Assembly: GCF_001870675.1 (NCBI RefSeq)
Contig: NZ_MEHT01000012.1
Span: 1-64,000 of the forward strand
Direction of reading: 5' to 3'
DNA length: 64,000 nt
Source of the DNA: Roseinatronobacter thiooxidans
Lineage (GTDB): Bacteria; Pseudomonadota; Alphaproteobacteria; Rhodobacterales; Rhodobacteraceae
The notes beneath the pieces were generated by a model. It saw only the letters and a program-made list of their open reading frames with translations. It searched no databases and was not told the origin of the DNA. Of this stretch, positions 25,315 to 32,744 are shown in pieces (positions within the stretch are counted from its first letter, which is position 1; every line of letters begins with the position of its first letter). Both the position numbers and the translations under genes were made by a program.

Positions 25315-26741
25315 TGGTTCCTCCCATTGAAGACTGTGTCGGAATAGACCCGATCGTTGCTGCCCGAGATTGTGGCCCATATCCGCACCGGGCTGCTATC
25401 GGCGCGGTTGGATGGCGTGTCGGGCGGGGCGGTCAGATAGACGCGCAACAGCGCCTGTTCATCTGGCCCAACCGTGACCAGCGTTGCGGGTTCCCCTTCG
25501 ATCGACAATGACAGATCGGGGTTTTCCGTGATCGAAAGCACAAAGTCGCGGGGTTCATTATGCATGTTGCGCAGGCGGATGTCATAGATATTCCGCACGG
25601 TCCCATCCGACAAAACAATATGCGTGGGGTTGCGCACAGGGGCCACACTCATGTCCAGATCGCTGCGGATAAACAGCAAAACGATCAGGCCAATGCCGAT
25701 CACACTCCAGATCGTGGTGTAGAGAATCGTGCGCGGACGGAAGACATGCTTCCAGACCGATTTCGGGGCTTTGCCCTCGCGTTCTGCAATCTCGTCTGAC
25801 AGGGCCATATAGGCCACCAGCCCGCGCGGCTTGCCGATCCGGTCCATCACCTCGTCGCAGGCATCGATGCACAGCCCGCAGGTGATGCATTCCATCTGCT
25901 GCCCGTCCCGAATATCGATCCCCATGGGGCAGACATTGACGCAGGCCATGCAATCGATGCAATCGCCCTGATTGGGGTCCATCTGGCCCTTTTTCAGCTT
26001 GCCGCGCGGTTCACCGCGCCAGTCGCGGTAGTCGATGGTGATCGTATCCTCATCCATCATCGCGGCCTGAATGCGCGGCCATGGGCAGGCATAGATACAC
26101 ACCTGTTCGCGGAAGAACCCGCCAAACAGGAAGGTTGTCATCGTCAGGATCAGCACGGTCATATAGGCAATGGGGTGCGCCTGTCCGGTGAACAGATCGA
26201 CAAACAGCGTGGGCGCATCGGCGAAATAGAACACCCACGCCCCGCCTGTGGCCATGCCGATCAGGAACCAAGCGGTCCATTTGATCCCGTATTTGCGAAT
26301 CTTCTCGGCGTTCCAGTTCTGGCGGTGCAGGCGCAGCCGCGCGTTCCGGTCCCCCTCGACCCAGCGTTCAACCTGAATGAACAGGTCCGTCCAGACAGTT
26401 TGCGGGCAGGCGTAGCCGCACCACACCCGCCCCAACGCCGATGTGAACAGGAACAGCCCGATCCCCGCCATGATCAGCAGGCCCGCCACGAAGTAAAACT
26501 CATGCGGCCAGATTTCGATCATGAAGAAAAAGAAGCGCCGGTTGCCCAAATCCAGCAAAACCGCCTGATTGGGCATCTCGGGGCCACGGTCCCAGCGAAT
26601 CCAGGGCACGATGTAGTAAATGCCCAGCATGACCGCCAGCAACCACCATTTCATGGTGCGGAAACTGCCCTTGATGCGGCGTGGAAAAATCGGCTCTCGC
26701 TTGGCATAAAGGGGGGGCGGGGTTTGGTCTTGAGCACTCAC
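25311..26741 (-). CDS. ccoG: cbb3 oxidase assembly iron-sulfur protein CcoG (FixG/RdxA-like)
   Basis: Membrane-bound ferredoxin-like protein needed for cbb3 oxidase biogenesis, thought to reduce copper. The 476-residue protein has about five membrane helices, the conserved CGYACPQTVWTDLF and YACPWPRIQAAM segments, and two 4Fe-4S motifs close together (CIDCMACVNVCPMG, and CITCGLCIDACDEV). The C-terminal third is a periplasmic Ig-like FixG domain. The start is GTG 26741 with a GGAG binding site 7 nt upstream. An FNR box centred 64 bp upstream (26799-26812) is well placed for FnrL activation. Confidence 0.95.
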   Translation of the reverse strand: MSAQDQTPPPLYAKREPIFPRRIKGSFRTMKWWLLAVMLGIYYIVPWIRWDRGPEMPNQAVLLDLGNRRFFFFMIEIWPHEFYFVAGLLIMAGIGLFLFTSALGRVWCGYACPQTVWTDLFIQVERWVEGDRNARLRLHRQNWNAEKIRKYGIKWTAWFLIGMATGGAWVFYFADAPTLFVDLFTGQAHPIAYMTVLILTMTTFLFGGFFREQVCIYACPWPRIQAAMMDEDTITIDYRDWRGEPRGKLKKGQMDPNQGDCIDCMACVNVCPMGIDIRDGQQMECITCGLCIDACDEVMDRIGKPRGLVAYMALSDEIAEREGKAPKSVWKHVFRPRTILYTTIWSVIGIGLIVLLFIRSDLDMSVAPVRNPTHIVLSDGTVRNIYDIRLRNMHNEPRDFVLSITENPDLSLSIEGEPATLVTVGPDEQALLRVYLTAPPDTPSNRADSSPVRIWATISGSNDRVYSDTVFNGRNQ

Positions 26742-26798
26742 CTGACAACTCCTGCAATCTGATTAATCGGTTGATCCCACAGCACGAAGGCCAAAGCC

Positions 26799-26812
26799 TT
26801 GACCTGCATCAA
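26799..26812. promoter_or_regulatory. FNR/FnrL box upstream of ccoG
   Basis: TTGAC-CTGC-ATCAA matches the FNR-family consensus TTGAY-N4-RTCAA. Its centre is about 64 bp upstream of the ccoG GTG, so a class II promoter (box at -41.5) would start transcription near 26764, giving a 23-nt leader that includes the GGAG binding site. This should make ccoGHIS oxygen-regulated through FnrL, encoded nearby. Confidence 0.85.
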
Positions 26813-26973
26813 AAGAGGTCTTGAAAATACATCTTTGGACAAGATGCCGCAGCAAGGAGAGGGGCGCGTGGTGCACCGGTCTCTGACAACACGCGCGAAC
26901 AGGATACAGAGACCGGTGCTGCCCTGACACGCAGGGCGCAATGCTGATGTGCAATGTGTCGGGATGTGTTTCA

Positions 26974-26987
26974 TTGATACAGATCAA
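26974..26987. promoter_or_regulatory. Second FNR/FnrL box in the ccoP-ccoG gap
   Basis: TTGAT-ACAG-ATCAA is a perfect FNR palindrome. It is 233 bp upstream of ccoG and downstream of the ccoP terminator, so it serves neither gene at normal distance. On the minus strand a transcript would start near 26939. The -10 region there is weak (CACATC or CAGCAT). It may drive a small RNA, a distal ccoG promoter, or an antisense transcript. Confidence 0.8.
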
Positions 26988-27040
26988 GTCTCTTTGCACA
27001 TCTGTTTACAGATGACAGTATGTCGCAAGGCTGACAGCGC

Positions 27041-27070
27041 CAAAAGCACAGGCCCCCAAACGGGGGCCTG
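27041..27070 (-). terminator. Intrinsic terminator of ccoNOQP
   Basis: Stem CAGGCCCCC/GGGGGCCTG (27049-27070, 9 bp, 4-nt loop) followed on the minus strand by TGCTTTT. It starts about 29 bp after the ccoP stop. It isolates the structural operon from the downstream FNR box and ccoGHIS. Confidence 0.85.
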
Positions 27071-27098
27071 ACGGGTGTTTCAAAGGGTGCCGCCAAGA

Positions 27099-28031
27099 TT
27101 ACTGGCCGCCACCCAACTGGTGGACATAGGCTGCAACCGCGCGGATTTCCGCATCGCGCAGACGCCGCTCGAAGCCGGGCATCACACCGAAGCGCGAATA
27201 ATAGACCGATTCGCGGATGGCATCGGGCGAACCGCCATACAGCCAGATCTGGTTGTTCAGCGCGGGGGCGCCGATGAAGTAATCCCCCTCACCCTCGACA
27301 CCGTGGCACGAGGCGCAGTTCAGATCGAACACTTCCGCCCCTGCCGCTGCCAGCGCGGCATCATGATCAGCCCCCGACAAGGAAAGGACATGGTTCACAA
27401 CCTGATCAATCTCGTCATTGTCCAGCAGACCATCCTGCCCGAAAGCGGGCATGGCCGAATAGCGCGCATCGGGATAGTCTTCGTTGCGGATACCATAGGA
27501 AATCGTGGTTACGATATCGTCCATCGTCCCACCCCACAGCCAGTCATCATCCAGCAGGTTGGGAAAGCCGTTGGCCTGCACCCCTGCGCCGCCAGTGCCA
27601 TGACATTGCGAGCATTGCGCACGAAACACCGACCCGCCGGCATTCACCGCAAAGCGGTGCAATTCGTCATTGTCGCGGATCGCATCCAGATCGGTTTCCA
27701 GCAACTGGACAAAGAACTGCTCGTTGCGAGCCTCGAACTCCGAAATCTCGGTGGCGACATTGGCGCGCGACGAATAGCCCAGCATCCCGGATGTGGCCGA
27801 CTGAATGCCCGGCCATGCGGGCATCGCAATCCAGTAGCCCACAGCCCAGATGATGGTGATGATGAAAATCCACACCCACCAGCGCGGCATCGGGTTGTCA
27901 TATTCCTCGATCCCGTCCCAGCTATGGCCGGTCGTTGGCGGGTCTTGCCGAAGTTTCGAGGCAGGGTCAGGGTATTGCCGCGCGGCAGGCGTGACCTTGT
28001 TCTCTGGCGTTTTATCTTTGGACTCGACCAT
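27099..28031 (-). CDS. ccoP: cbb3 cytochrome c oxidase subunit III (di-haem cytochrome c)
   Basis: Membrane-anchored di-haem cytochrome that passes electrons to CcoO/CcoN. The 310-residue protein has a charged N-terminal cytoplasmic part, membrane helix at about 52-72 (WWVWIFIITIIWAVGYWIA) and two CXXCH haem sites, CSQCHGTGG and CASCHGVEG, each with a downstream Met ligand (e.g. SAMPAFG). It is the last gene of ccoNOQP; its ATG overlaps the ccoQ stop by one base. Length and domain order match Rhodobacter CcoP. Confidence 0.97.
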   Translation of the reverse strand: MVESKDKTPENKVTPAARQYPDPASKLRQDPPTTGHSWDGIEEYDNPMPRWWVWIFIITIIWAVGYWIAMPAWPGIQSATSGMLGYSSRANVATEISEFEARNEQFFVQLLETDLDAIRDNDELHRFAVNAGGSVFRAQCSQCHGTGGAGVQANGFPNLLDDDWLWGGTMDDIVTTISYGIRNEDYPDARYSAMPAFGQDGLLDNDEIDQVVNHVLSLSGADHDAALAAAGAEVFDLNCASCHGVEGEGDYFIGAPALNNQIWLYGGSPDAIRESVYYSRFGVMPGFERRLRDAEIRAVAAYVHQLGGGQ

Positions 28032-28249
28032 CAGCGGGCCTCTTTGGGTTCTGAGTGACGCCCTTTGCGGGTGCCGGTATCGTCACCCTCGGGCTTGTCA
28101 TCATTGCGGAAAATCATGTTCGCGGTTTCATCATGCACCTTGCTTGCGCCGGGGCGCAGGATGTAGATGAAAACCCCGATAAAAAAGCAGAACATGAACA
28201 GCAGGTGCCAACTGTCGGCAAATGCGCGAAGCCAGGTATAGGTTTCCAT
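28031..28249 (-). CDS. ccoQ: cbb3 oxidase subunit IV, CcoQ/FixQ
   Basis: Small single-span subunit that stabilises cbb3 oxidase and in Rhodobacter sphaeroides takes part in oxygen signalling. The 72-residue protein has a membrane helix (about 14-33, HLLFMFCFFIGVFIYILRPG) and a hydrophilic, charged C-terminal half, a little longer than enteric versions but usual for this order. It sits between ccoO (12-bp gap) and ccoP (1-bp overlap). Confidence 0.94.
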   Translation of the reverse strand: METYTWLRAFADSWHLLFMFCFFIGVFIYILRPGASKVHDETANMIFRNDDKPEGDDTGTRKGRHSEPKEAR

Positions 28250-28261
28250 ATCTGCCCCCCC

Positions 28262-28990
28262 TTAACGGCTTGGATCGGGTACGAATGTGTCGAAATCGAC
28301 CAATGTTCCCAACATCTGCATATAGGCGATGATCGCATCCATCTCGGTCAGTTCCGGCTGGCCGTCGAAGTTGCGCTGCTGCGCGCCGGGGTAGCGGTCG
28401 GCAACTGGGTCGCCGAATTCATCCACCTGCGCGAAGAAATCGCTGACAGCGTTTTCCATCATCTCATCGGTATAAGGATGGCCCAGAAGACGGTAGACAG
28501 ACATGATATCGCGCACATGCTCGGCGTCTTCGCGGGTCAGAACGCGGTTCATCATGAACCCGTAAGAGGGCATGATGGATTCGGGCACCACCGCGCGCGG
28601 GTCCATCATGTGCTGAACATGCCAATCGTCCGAATACCGCCCGCCCAGACGGGCCAGATCCGGCCCTGTCCGCTTGGACCCCCATTGGAACGGGTGGTCA
28701 TACATCGACTCGGCGGCAAGGCTGTAATGGCCGTAGCGTTCCACCTCGTCGCGCATGGGGCGGATCATCTGGCTGTGGCAGGTATAGCACCCTTCGCGCA
28801 CATAGATCTCGCGGCCCGCCAACTCCAACGGTGCGTAGGGGCGCATGCCCTCTACTTTCTCGATGGTGTTGTCGAGGTAGAACAGCGGCACGATCTGCAC
28901 TATGCCCCCGATGGTCACAACCAGAAACGACAGCACCAGCAACAGCGTGGCATGTGTTTCGATTTTCTTGTGATGATCAAGAAGTCCCAT
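28262..28990 (-). CDS. ccoO: cbb3 cytochrome c oxidase subunit II (mono-haem cytochrome c)
   Basis: Mono-haem membrane cytochrome of the oxidase. The 242-residue protein begins [18 protein letters not shown], with a membrane helix at about 15-37, and binds haem through CYTCH (68-72) followed by [15 protein letters not shown], the CcoO hallmark. A distal Met ligand lies in ESIMPSYGF. It is the second gene of the operon, 14 bp from ccoN. Confidence 0.97.
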   Translation of the reverse strand: MGLLDHHKKIETHATLLLVLSFLVVTIGGIVQIVPLFYLDNTIEKVEGMRPYAPLELAGREIYVREGCYTCHSQMIRPMRDEVERYGHYSLAAESMYDHPFQWGSKRTGPDLARLGGRYSDDWHVQHMMDPRAVVPESIMPSYGFMMNRVLTREDAEHVRDIMSVYRLLGHPYTDEMMENAVSDFFAQVDEFGDPVADRYPGAQQRNFDGQPELTEMDAIIAYMQMLGTLVDFDTFVPDPSR

Positions 28991-29004
28991 TATCGCGCCT
29001 TCCG

Positions 29005-30612
29005 TTATTCAGCAGGCACTGCGCCAGCAGCGCGGGCAGGCGAACGCTCTGCCGTGCTGGTCACAGTTTTCCACAGGTTGTAGCACATGATGATCGCGCC
29101 CAGCAGGAACAGTGTTCCGCCCAAGCCCCGCACCACATACATCGGGAATTTCGCAGCAACCGTGTCAGCGAAAGAGTTGACAAGGAAGCCCTGCGCATCG
29201 ACTTCGCGCCACATCAGACCTTCCATGATCCCTGTCACCCACATCGAGGCGGCGTAAAGCACGATCCCGATTGTGGCCAACCAGAAATGCCAGCTGACCA
29301 GTCGCAGACTATACAGCCGTTCACGCTGCCACAGTCTTGGCACCAGATAATACAGCATCCCGAAGGTGATCATGCCGTTCCAGCCCAGCGCACCGGAATG
29401 CACATGGCCGATGGTCCAGTCAGTGTAATGCGACAGGCTGTTCACGGCCTTGATCGACATCATCGGCCCTTCGAACGTGGCCATACCGTAAAAGCCCACA
29501 GCCACCACCATCATGCGGATGATCGGATCGGTGCGCAGCTTGTCCCATGCGCCCGAAAGCGTCATCAGACCGTTGATCATGCCGCCCCAGCTTGGCATCC
29601 ACAACATGATCGAGAAGGTCATGCCAAGTGTCTGCGCCCAGTCAGGCAACGCGGTGTAGTGCAAATGGTGCGGACCCGCCCAGATATACAGGAAGATCAG
29701 CGCCCAGAAATGCATGATCGACAGTTTATAGCTGTAGACAGGGCGCTCAGCCTGCTTGGGGATGAAGTAATACATCATCCCAAGGAAACCGGCGGTCAGG
29801 AAGAAGCCCACCGCGTTATGCCCGTACCACCACTGGATCATGGCCGATTGCACGCCAGACCAGACCGGCACTGACCGCGACCCGAAAGCCGACACCGGAA
29901 TTGCCAGATTGTTCACGATATGCAGCATGGCCACAGTCACGATGAAGGCCATGTAGAACCAGTTGGCCACATAGATATGCGGCTCTCGGCGCTTGATGAT
30001 CGTGCCCATGAAGACCAGCAGGAACGCAACCCAGACAATGGTCAGCCACAGATCGGTCAGCCATTCGGGTTCGGCATATTCATTGCCCTGGGTGGACCCA
30101 AGCACATAGCCGGTTGCCGCCATGACGATGAAAACCTGATAACCCCAGAACACGAACCATGACAGCCCGCCCCCCCAGAGCCGCGCCGCCGAGGTGCGCT
30201 GCACCACATAGAACGCAGACGCGATCAGCGCATTACCCCCAAAGGCAAAAATCACCGCCGAGGTGTGCAAAGGACGCAGGCGGCCAAAGTTCAGATACCC
30301 TTCGGCCCATTGAAAATTTAGTTCCGGCCATGCCAGCTGAAAGGCGATAACAACGCCCACCAGAAACCCGACAACGCCCCAAAAAGCTGTTGCAATAACG
30401 CCAAAACGAATTGGCCCGTCCATATATTCATTCGGATTCTCCACCAAAGCAGGCTCTCCCACACGGCGGATGATCCAGAAGAAGGTGATTGCTGAAGCCA
30501 GCATGATCACCAGCATATGGACCAAATATGGCAAATCGCGTGCCAGACTGGCAGCGATTGCGGCAACCACCACAACCAACCCCAGCACAGCAAGCTTAAT
30601 GTAATCCCACAT
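29005..30612 (-). CDS. ccoN: cbb3 cytochrome c oxidase catalytic subunit I
   Basis: Haem-copper oxidase catalytic subunit containing low-spin haem b and the b3-CuB site; terminal oxidase with high oxygen affinity. The 535-residue protein has about 12-14 membrane helices and conserved His ligands in [15 protein letters not shown], in [13 protein letters not shown] and in [13 protein letters not shown], plus [13 protein letters not shown] near the C-terminal part. Start ATG 30612 ([12 protein letters not shown]). A perfect FNR box (30708-30721) lies 96 bp upstream and is shared with the divergent stress-protein gene. Confidence 0.97.
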   Translation of the reverse strand: MWDYIKLAVLGLVVVVAAIAASLARDLPYLVHMLVIMLASAITFFWIIRRVGEPALVENPNEYMDGPIRFGVIATAFWGVVGFLVGVVIAFQLAWPELNFQWAEGYLNFGRLRPLHTSAVIFAFGGNALIASAFYVVQRTSAARLWGGGLSWFVFWGYQVFIVMAATGYVLGSTQGNEYAEPEWLTDLWLTIVWVAFLLVFMGTIIKRREPHIYVANWFYMAFIVTVAMLHIVNNLAIPVSAFGSRSVPVWSGVQSAMIQWWYGHNAVGFFLTAGFLGMMYYFIPKQAERPVYSYKLSIMHFWALIFLYIWAGPHHLHYTALPDWAQTLGMTFSIMLWMPSWGGMINGLMTLSGAWDKLRTDPIIRMMVVAVGFYGMATFEGPMMSIKAVNSLSHYTDWTIGHVHSGALGWNGMITFGMLYYLVPRLWQRERLYSLRLVSWHFWLATIGIVLYAASMWVTGIMEGLMWREVDAQGFLVNSFADTVAAKFPMYVVRGLGGTLFLLGAIIMCYNLWKTVTSTAERSPARAAGAVPAE

Positions 30613-30707
30613 AGTCTGCGTCCCTTATTTATCGCGCTGCGACCCGTATAGCCGTCACAGACACAGTTTTGCATGATGCCTTTTGTCACGGGTCGGAAAA
30701 CAGGACT

Positions 30708-30721
30708 TTGATTCATATCAA
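30708..30721. promoter_or_regulatory. FNR/FnrL box between ccoN and the divergent usp gene
   Basis: TTGAT-TCAT-ATCAA, a perfect FNR palindrome, centred in the 200-bp divergent gap. For ccoN a class II start would be near 30673 (leader about 60 nt). For the stress gene it would be near 30756 (leader about 57 nt). One bound dimer could therefore activate both directions, a symmetric arrangement. Confidence 0.88.
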
Positions 30722-30812
30722 TGACTGCGCAGTGATCCCTTGCGCCAGATCATCGCAGCGCAAGTTTTCTCAAGGCATAGATGGCTATACCACCAAAACA
30801 GGAGAATGACGC

Positions 30813-31652
30813 ATGGCTTACAAATCTATCTGCACATTTCTTGCCTCTGACACAGATGCAGTGGCGCAGCTTGATTCGGCAGCAAGCCTTGCTGCGCGCT
30901 TTGATGCGCATCTGGAAGTGTGCTGCCTTGGCATTGATACGACGCAAAGCGTGGGGTTTTACGCGGGCGCCCCTGCCATCATCTATCAAGATGCCCTTGA
31001 TACAGCGCAAGCCAGTGCGAATGCTCTGGCGCAGACGGCGAAAGACCATTTGCGCGGCGCGAATATTCGCTGGGGGGTAGATACAGCAGTGCTGACCCTT
31101 GGCGGGATCAATTCCTTTGTCGGGCTGAAAGCGCGGTTTTCCGATCTGGTAATCCTGCCCCGCCCTTATGGCGAGCACCGCGGCCCACAAGACGAGATCA
31201 CCGCCGAAGCCGCCTTGTTCGATGGCGATTCCCCTGTGTTGATCTTGCCCGAACTGGGGACGGAGCTGCCAAAGTTCAACAAGATCGTTCTGGCATGGAA
31301 CCAAAGCGACGAGGCCCTGCATGCGGCCCGCGCAGCGCTGCCCTTGATGCAAAACGCAGACTTGGTGAATATCGTCATTGTCGACCCACCCGCACATGGG
31401 GTCGAGCGGTCTGACCCCGGCGGGCTGCTGACGCAAATGCTGGCGCGCCATGGCGTTCAGGTCGATGTTTCGGTCATCGCCAAAACTTTGCCGCGCATCA
31501 GCGATATGCTGCGCCGCCATGCCACAGATCAGGCGGCGGACTTGCTGGTAATCGGGGCCTATAGCCATTCACGGCTGCGCCAAGCCATTCTGGGCGGGAC
31601 CACGCGAAACTTGCTGGAAGAAACCAACCTGCCCGTGTTCATGGCGCGCTAA
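30813..31652 (+). CDS. Universal stress protein with two Usp domains
   Basis: Cytosolic UspA-family protein, 279 residues, made of two tandem Usp domains: residues about 1-145 (start MAYKSICTFLASDTD) and about 150-279 (FNKIVLAWNQSDEALHAARA). The C-terminal domain ends with the nucleotide-binding-type signature GAYSHSRLRQAILGGTTRNL. Start ATG 30813 has a GGAGAA binding site. It is divergent from ccoN and shares its FNR box, so induction at low oxygen is predicted. Tandem Usp genes next to cbb3/fnr loci are common in alphaproteobacteria; the biochemical role is unknown. Confidence 0.93.
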   Translation: MAYKSICTFLASDTDAVAQLDSAASLAARFDAHLEVCCLGIDTTQSVGFYAGAPAIIYQDALDTAQASANALAQTAKDHLRGANIRWGVDTAVLTLGGINSFVGLKARFSDLVILPRPYGEHRGPQDEITAEAALFDGDSPVLILPELGTELPKFNKIVLAWNQSDEALHAARAALPLMQNADLVNIVIVDPPAHGVERSDPGGLLTQMLARHGVQVDVSVIAKTLPRISDMLRRHATDQAADLLVIGAYSHSRLRQAILGGTTRNLLEETNLPVFMAR

Positions 31653-31687
31653 GGCGCGCCACCTTACAGCATAGCTTGCTCGATGTG

Positions 31688-31900
31688 TCAGCGCTGGCGC
31701 GGGTCGGGGGCGGTTCCCATTGCAAAGGGCCGCGCCGGGGTGCCTTCAACCGCCGCATAGGGCTGTATTGGGGGCAAGGGTTTGGGTGTCCCTGCCAGCC
31801 TCATCTGGGTGAGCGGGCATAACGGGCGCGCGCTAGGACAAGCGGTCACAATGACAGCGGCACCAAGTGGCGGGCCAGAGAACCAGTTTGCGGCATTCAT
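31688..31900 (-). CDS. Possible small protein downstream of fnrL
   Basis: A 70-codon reading frame starting 37 bp after the fnrL stop on the same strand, preceded by an AAGGG close to its ATG. The product has a mildly hydrophobic N-terminal third (PPLGAAVIVTACPSARP) with two Cys, then a Pro-rich tail (TPKPLPPIQP). I recognise no family. It could be a real fnrL-linked small gene, possibly a poor signal-peptide or lipoprotein-like product, or a chance frame in GC-rich DNA. The 285-bp gap otherwise holds nothing I can identify. Confidence 0.35.
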   Translation of the reverse strand: MNAANWFSGPPLGAAVIVTACPSARPLCPLTQMRLAGTPKPLPPIQPYAAVEGTPARPFAMGTAPDPRQR

Positions 31901-31937
31901 GCCCTTGCAGCGCCATGGAACACGGCGCGCGCAAGGC

Positions 31938-32690
31938 TTAGATCAAGAATCCACCGTCAGAATCGTCGCCGGTTTCTTCCAGCAACAGGTCGAAATCCGG
32001 AATGACGATCTGGCGCTTGCCTTCGGTCACGATCAGCCCTTCTTTGCGCAGGGCCGATACCTGACGGCTGACAGTCTCCAGCGTCAGGCCCAGATATTCC
32101 GACATCGCCTCTCGGGTAAGGGGCAGATCAAAGCGCAACTCGCCGTCAGATGCATTCAGCTGCAAGGACGCATCCCGCCGCGCGATGATGCAGATCAGGC
32201 TGGCAATCTTTTCGCGTGCGGTTTTGCGGCCCAAAAGCAGCATCCATTCGCGCGCGGCATCCAGTTCGTCCAGCGTCATTTCCAGCAGGCGCTGGCCGAT
32301 ATGGGGTGTGCGGATCATCAGCTCTTCAAACGGTTTCTTGCGAAAACAGCACATGACAAGATCAGTCGCCGCAGTCACATCATAGGCCGAGGTTTCACGC
32401 CCCGGACGGCCCGCGAAATCAGATGGCAGCAACAGACCAACCATCTGGCGGCGTCCGTCTTCCATTGTCTGACTAAGCGTCGCAATGCCCGTTACCACCG
32501 ATGCAACGAAATCCATCTTGTCGCCTGCCCAGACAACTGTCTGACCGGCTTCAAAGCTGCGATAATACTTGATCTGCTCCAACAAAGTGAGTTCATCTGC
32601 CTCGCACCGGGCACAGACCGCCCTATGTCGGATCGGACAGTCGTTACATTCTTGGGAGAAGGGTTGAATTTTCTGGCTCACTCGGGTCAT
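31938..32690 (-). CDS. fnrL: Oxygen-sensing Crp/Fnr-family regulator FnrL
   Basis: Transcription factor that holds an oxygen-labile 4Fe-4S cluster and activates genes for micro-oxic and anaerobic growth. The 250-residue protein has the FnrN/FnrL cysteine pattern Cys15-x2-Cys18-x7-Cys26 (plus Cys29) and a fourth ligand at Cys114/115, a cyclic-nucleotide-like domain, a dimerisation helix and a C-terminal winged helix with E-x2-SR in LTLETVSRQVSALRKEGLI, the residues that read TTGAT. Four matching boxes lie within 6 kb. An FNR box at 32696-32709 is only 5 bp from its ATG, which suggests autoregulation. The binding site for ribosomes is weak. Confidence 0.95.
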   Translation of the reverse strand: MTRVSQKIQPFSQECNDCPIRHRAVCARCEADELTLLEQIKYYRSFEAGQTVVWAGDKMDFVASVVTGIATLSQTMEDGRRQMVGLLLPSDFAGRPGRETSAYDVTAATDLVMCCFRKKPFEELMIRTPHIGQRLLEMTLDELDAAREWMLLLGRKTAREKIASLICIIARRDASLQLNASDGELRFDLPLTREAMSEYLGLTLETVSRQVSALRKEGLIVTEGKRQIVIPDFDLLLEETGDDSDGGFLI

Positions 32691-32695
32691 CAGGT

Positions 32696-32709
32696 TTGAT
32701 CTGCATCAA
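32696..32709. promoter_or_regulatory. FNR/FnrL box between fnrL and hemN
   Basis: TTGAT-CTGC-ATCAA, a perfect FNR palindrome in the 54-bp divergent gap. Its centre is 42.5 bp upstream of the hemN ATG. A class II promoter would thus start at about 32744, right at the start codon. On the other side the box overlaps the translation-initiation region of fnrL, so binding should block rather than activate any fnrL transcript starting here. Confidence 0.87.
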
Positions 32710-32744
32710 GGTGTTTCTAGTTATCAGGATTTAAACGTAACCCC

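Larger units (their letters stand above)
26742..27098. other. ccoP-ccoG intergenic region: two FNR boxes, tandem hairpins, ccoP terminator
   Basis: This 357-bp gap has no convincing gene. Right to left it holds the ccoP terminator (27041-27070), an FNR box (26974-26987), a hairpin GCCCTG/CAGGGC (26921-26937), a perfect 13-bp stem GCACCGGTCTCTG (26873-26885) with its complement (26907-26919), a weaker CATCTT/AAGATG hairpin (26830-26846) followed on the minus strand by TATTTTC, and a second FNR box (26799-26812) for ccoG. If FnrL at the upstream box works at the usual -41.5 position, transcription would start near 26939, directly in front of the two hairpins, suggesting a small structured RNA. 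Confidence 0.55.

Noticed and set aside
26738-26974. A 78-codon minus-strand frame in the ccoP-ccoG gap
   Set aside because: Its start would lie upstream of the transcript start predicted from the FNR box, there is no ribosome binding site, and it runs through the hairpins. The region is better explained as regulatory or RNA-coding.
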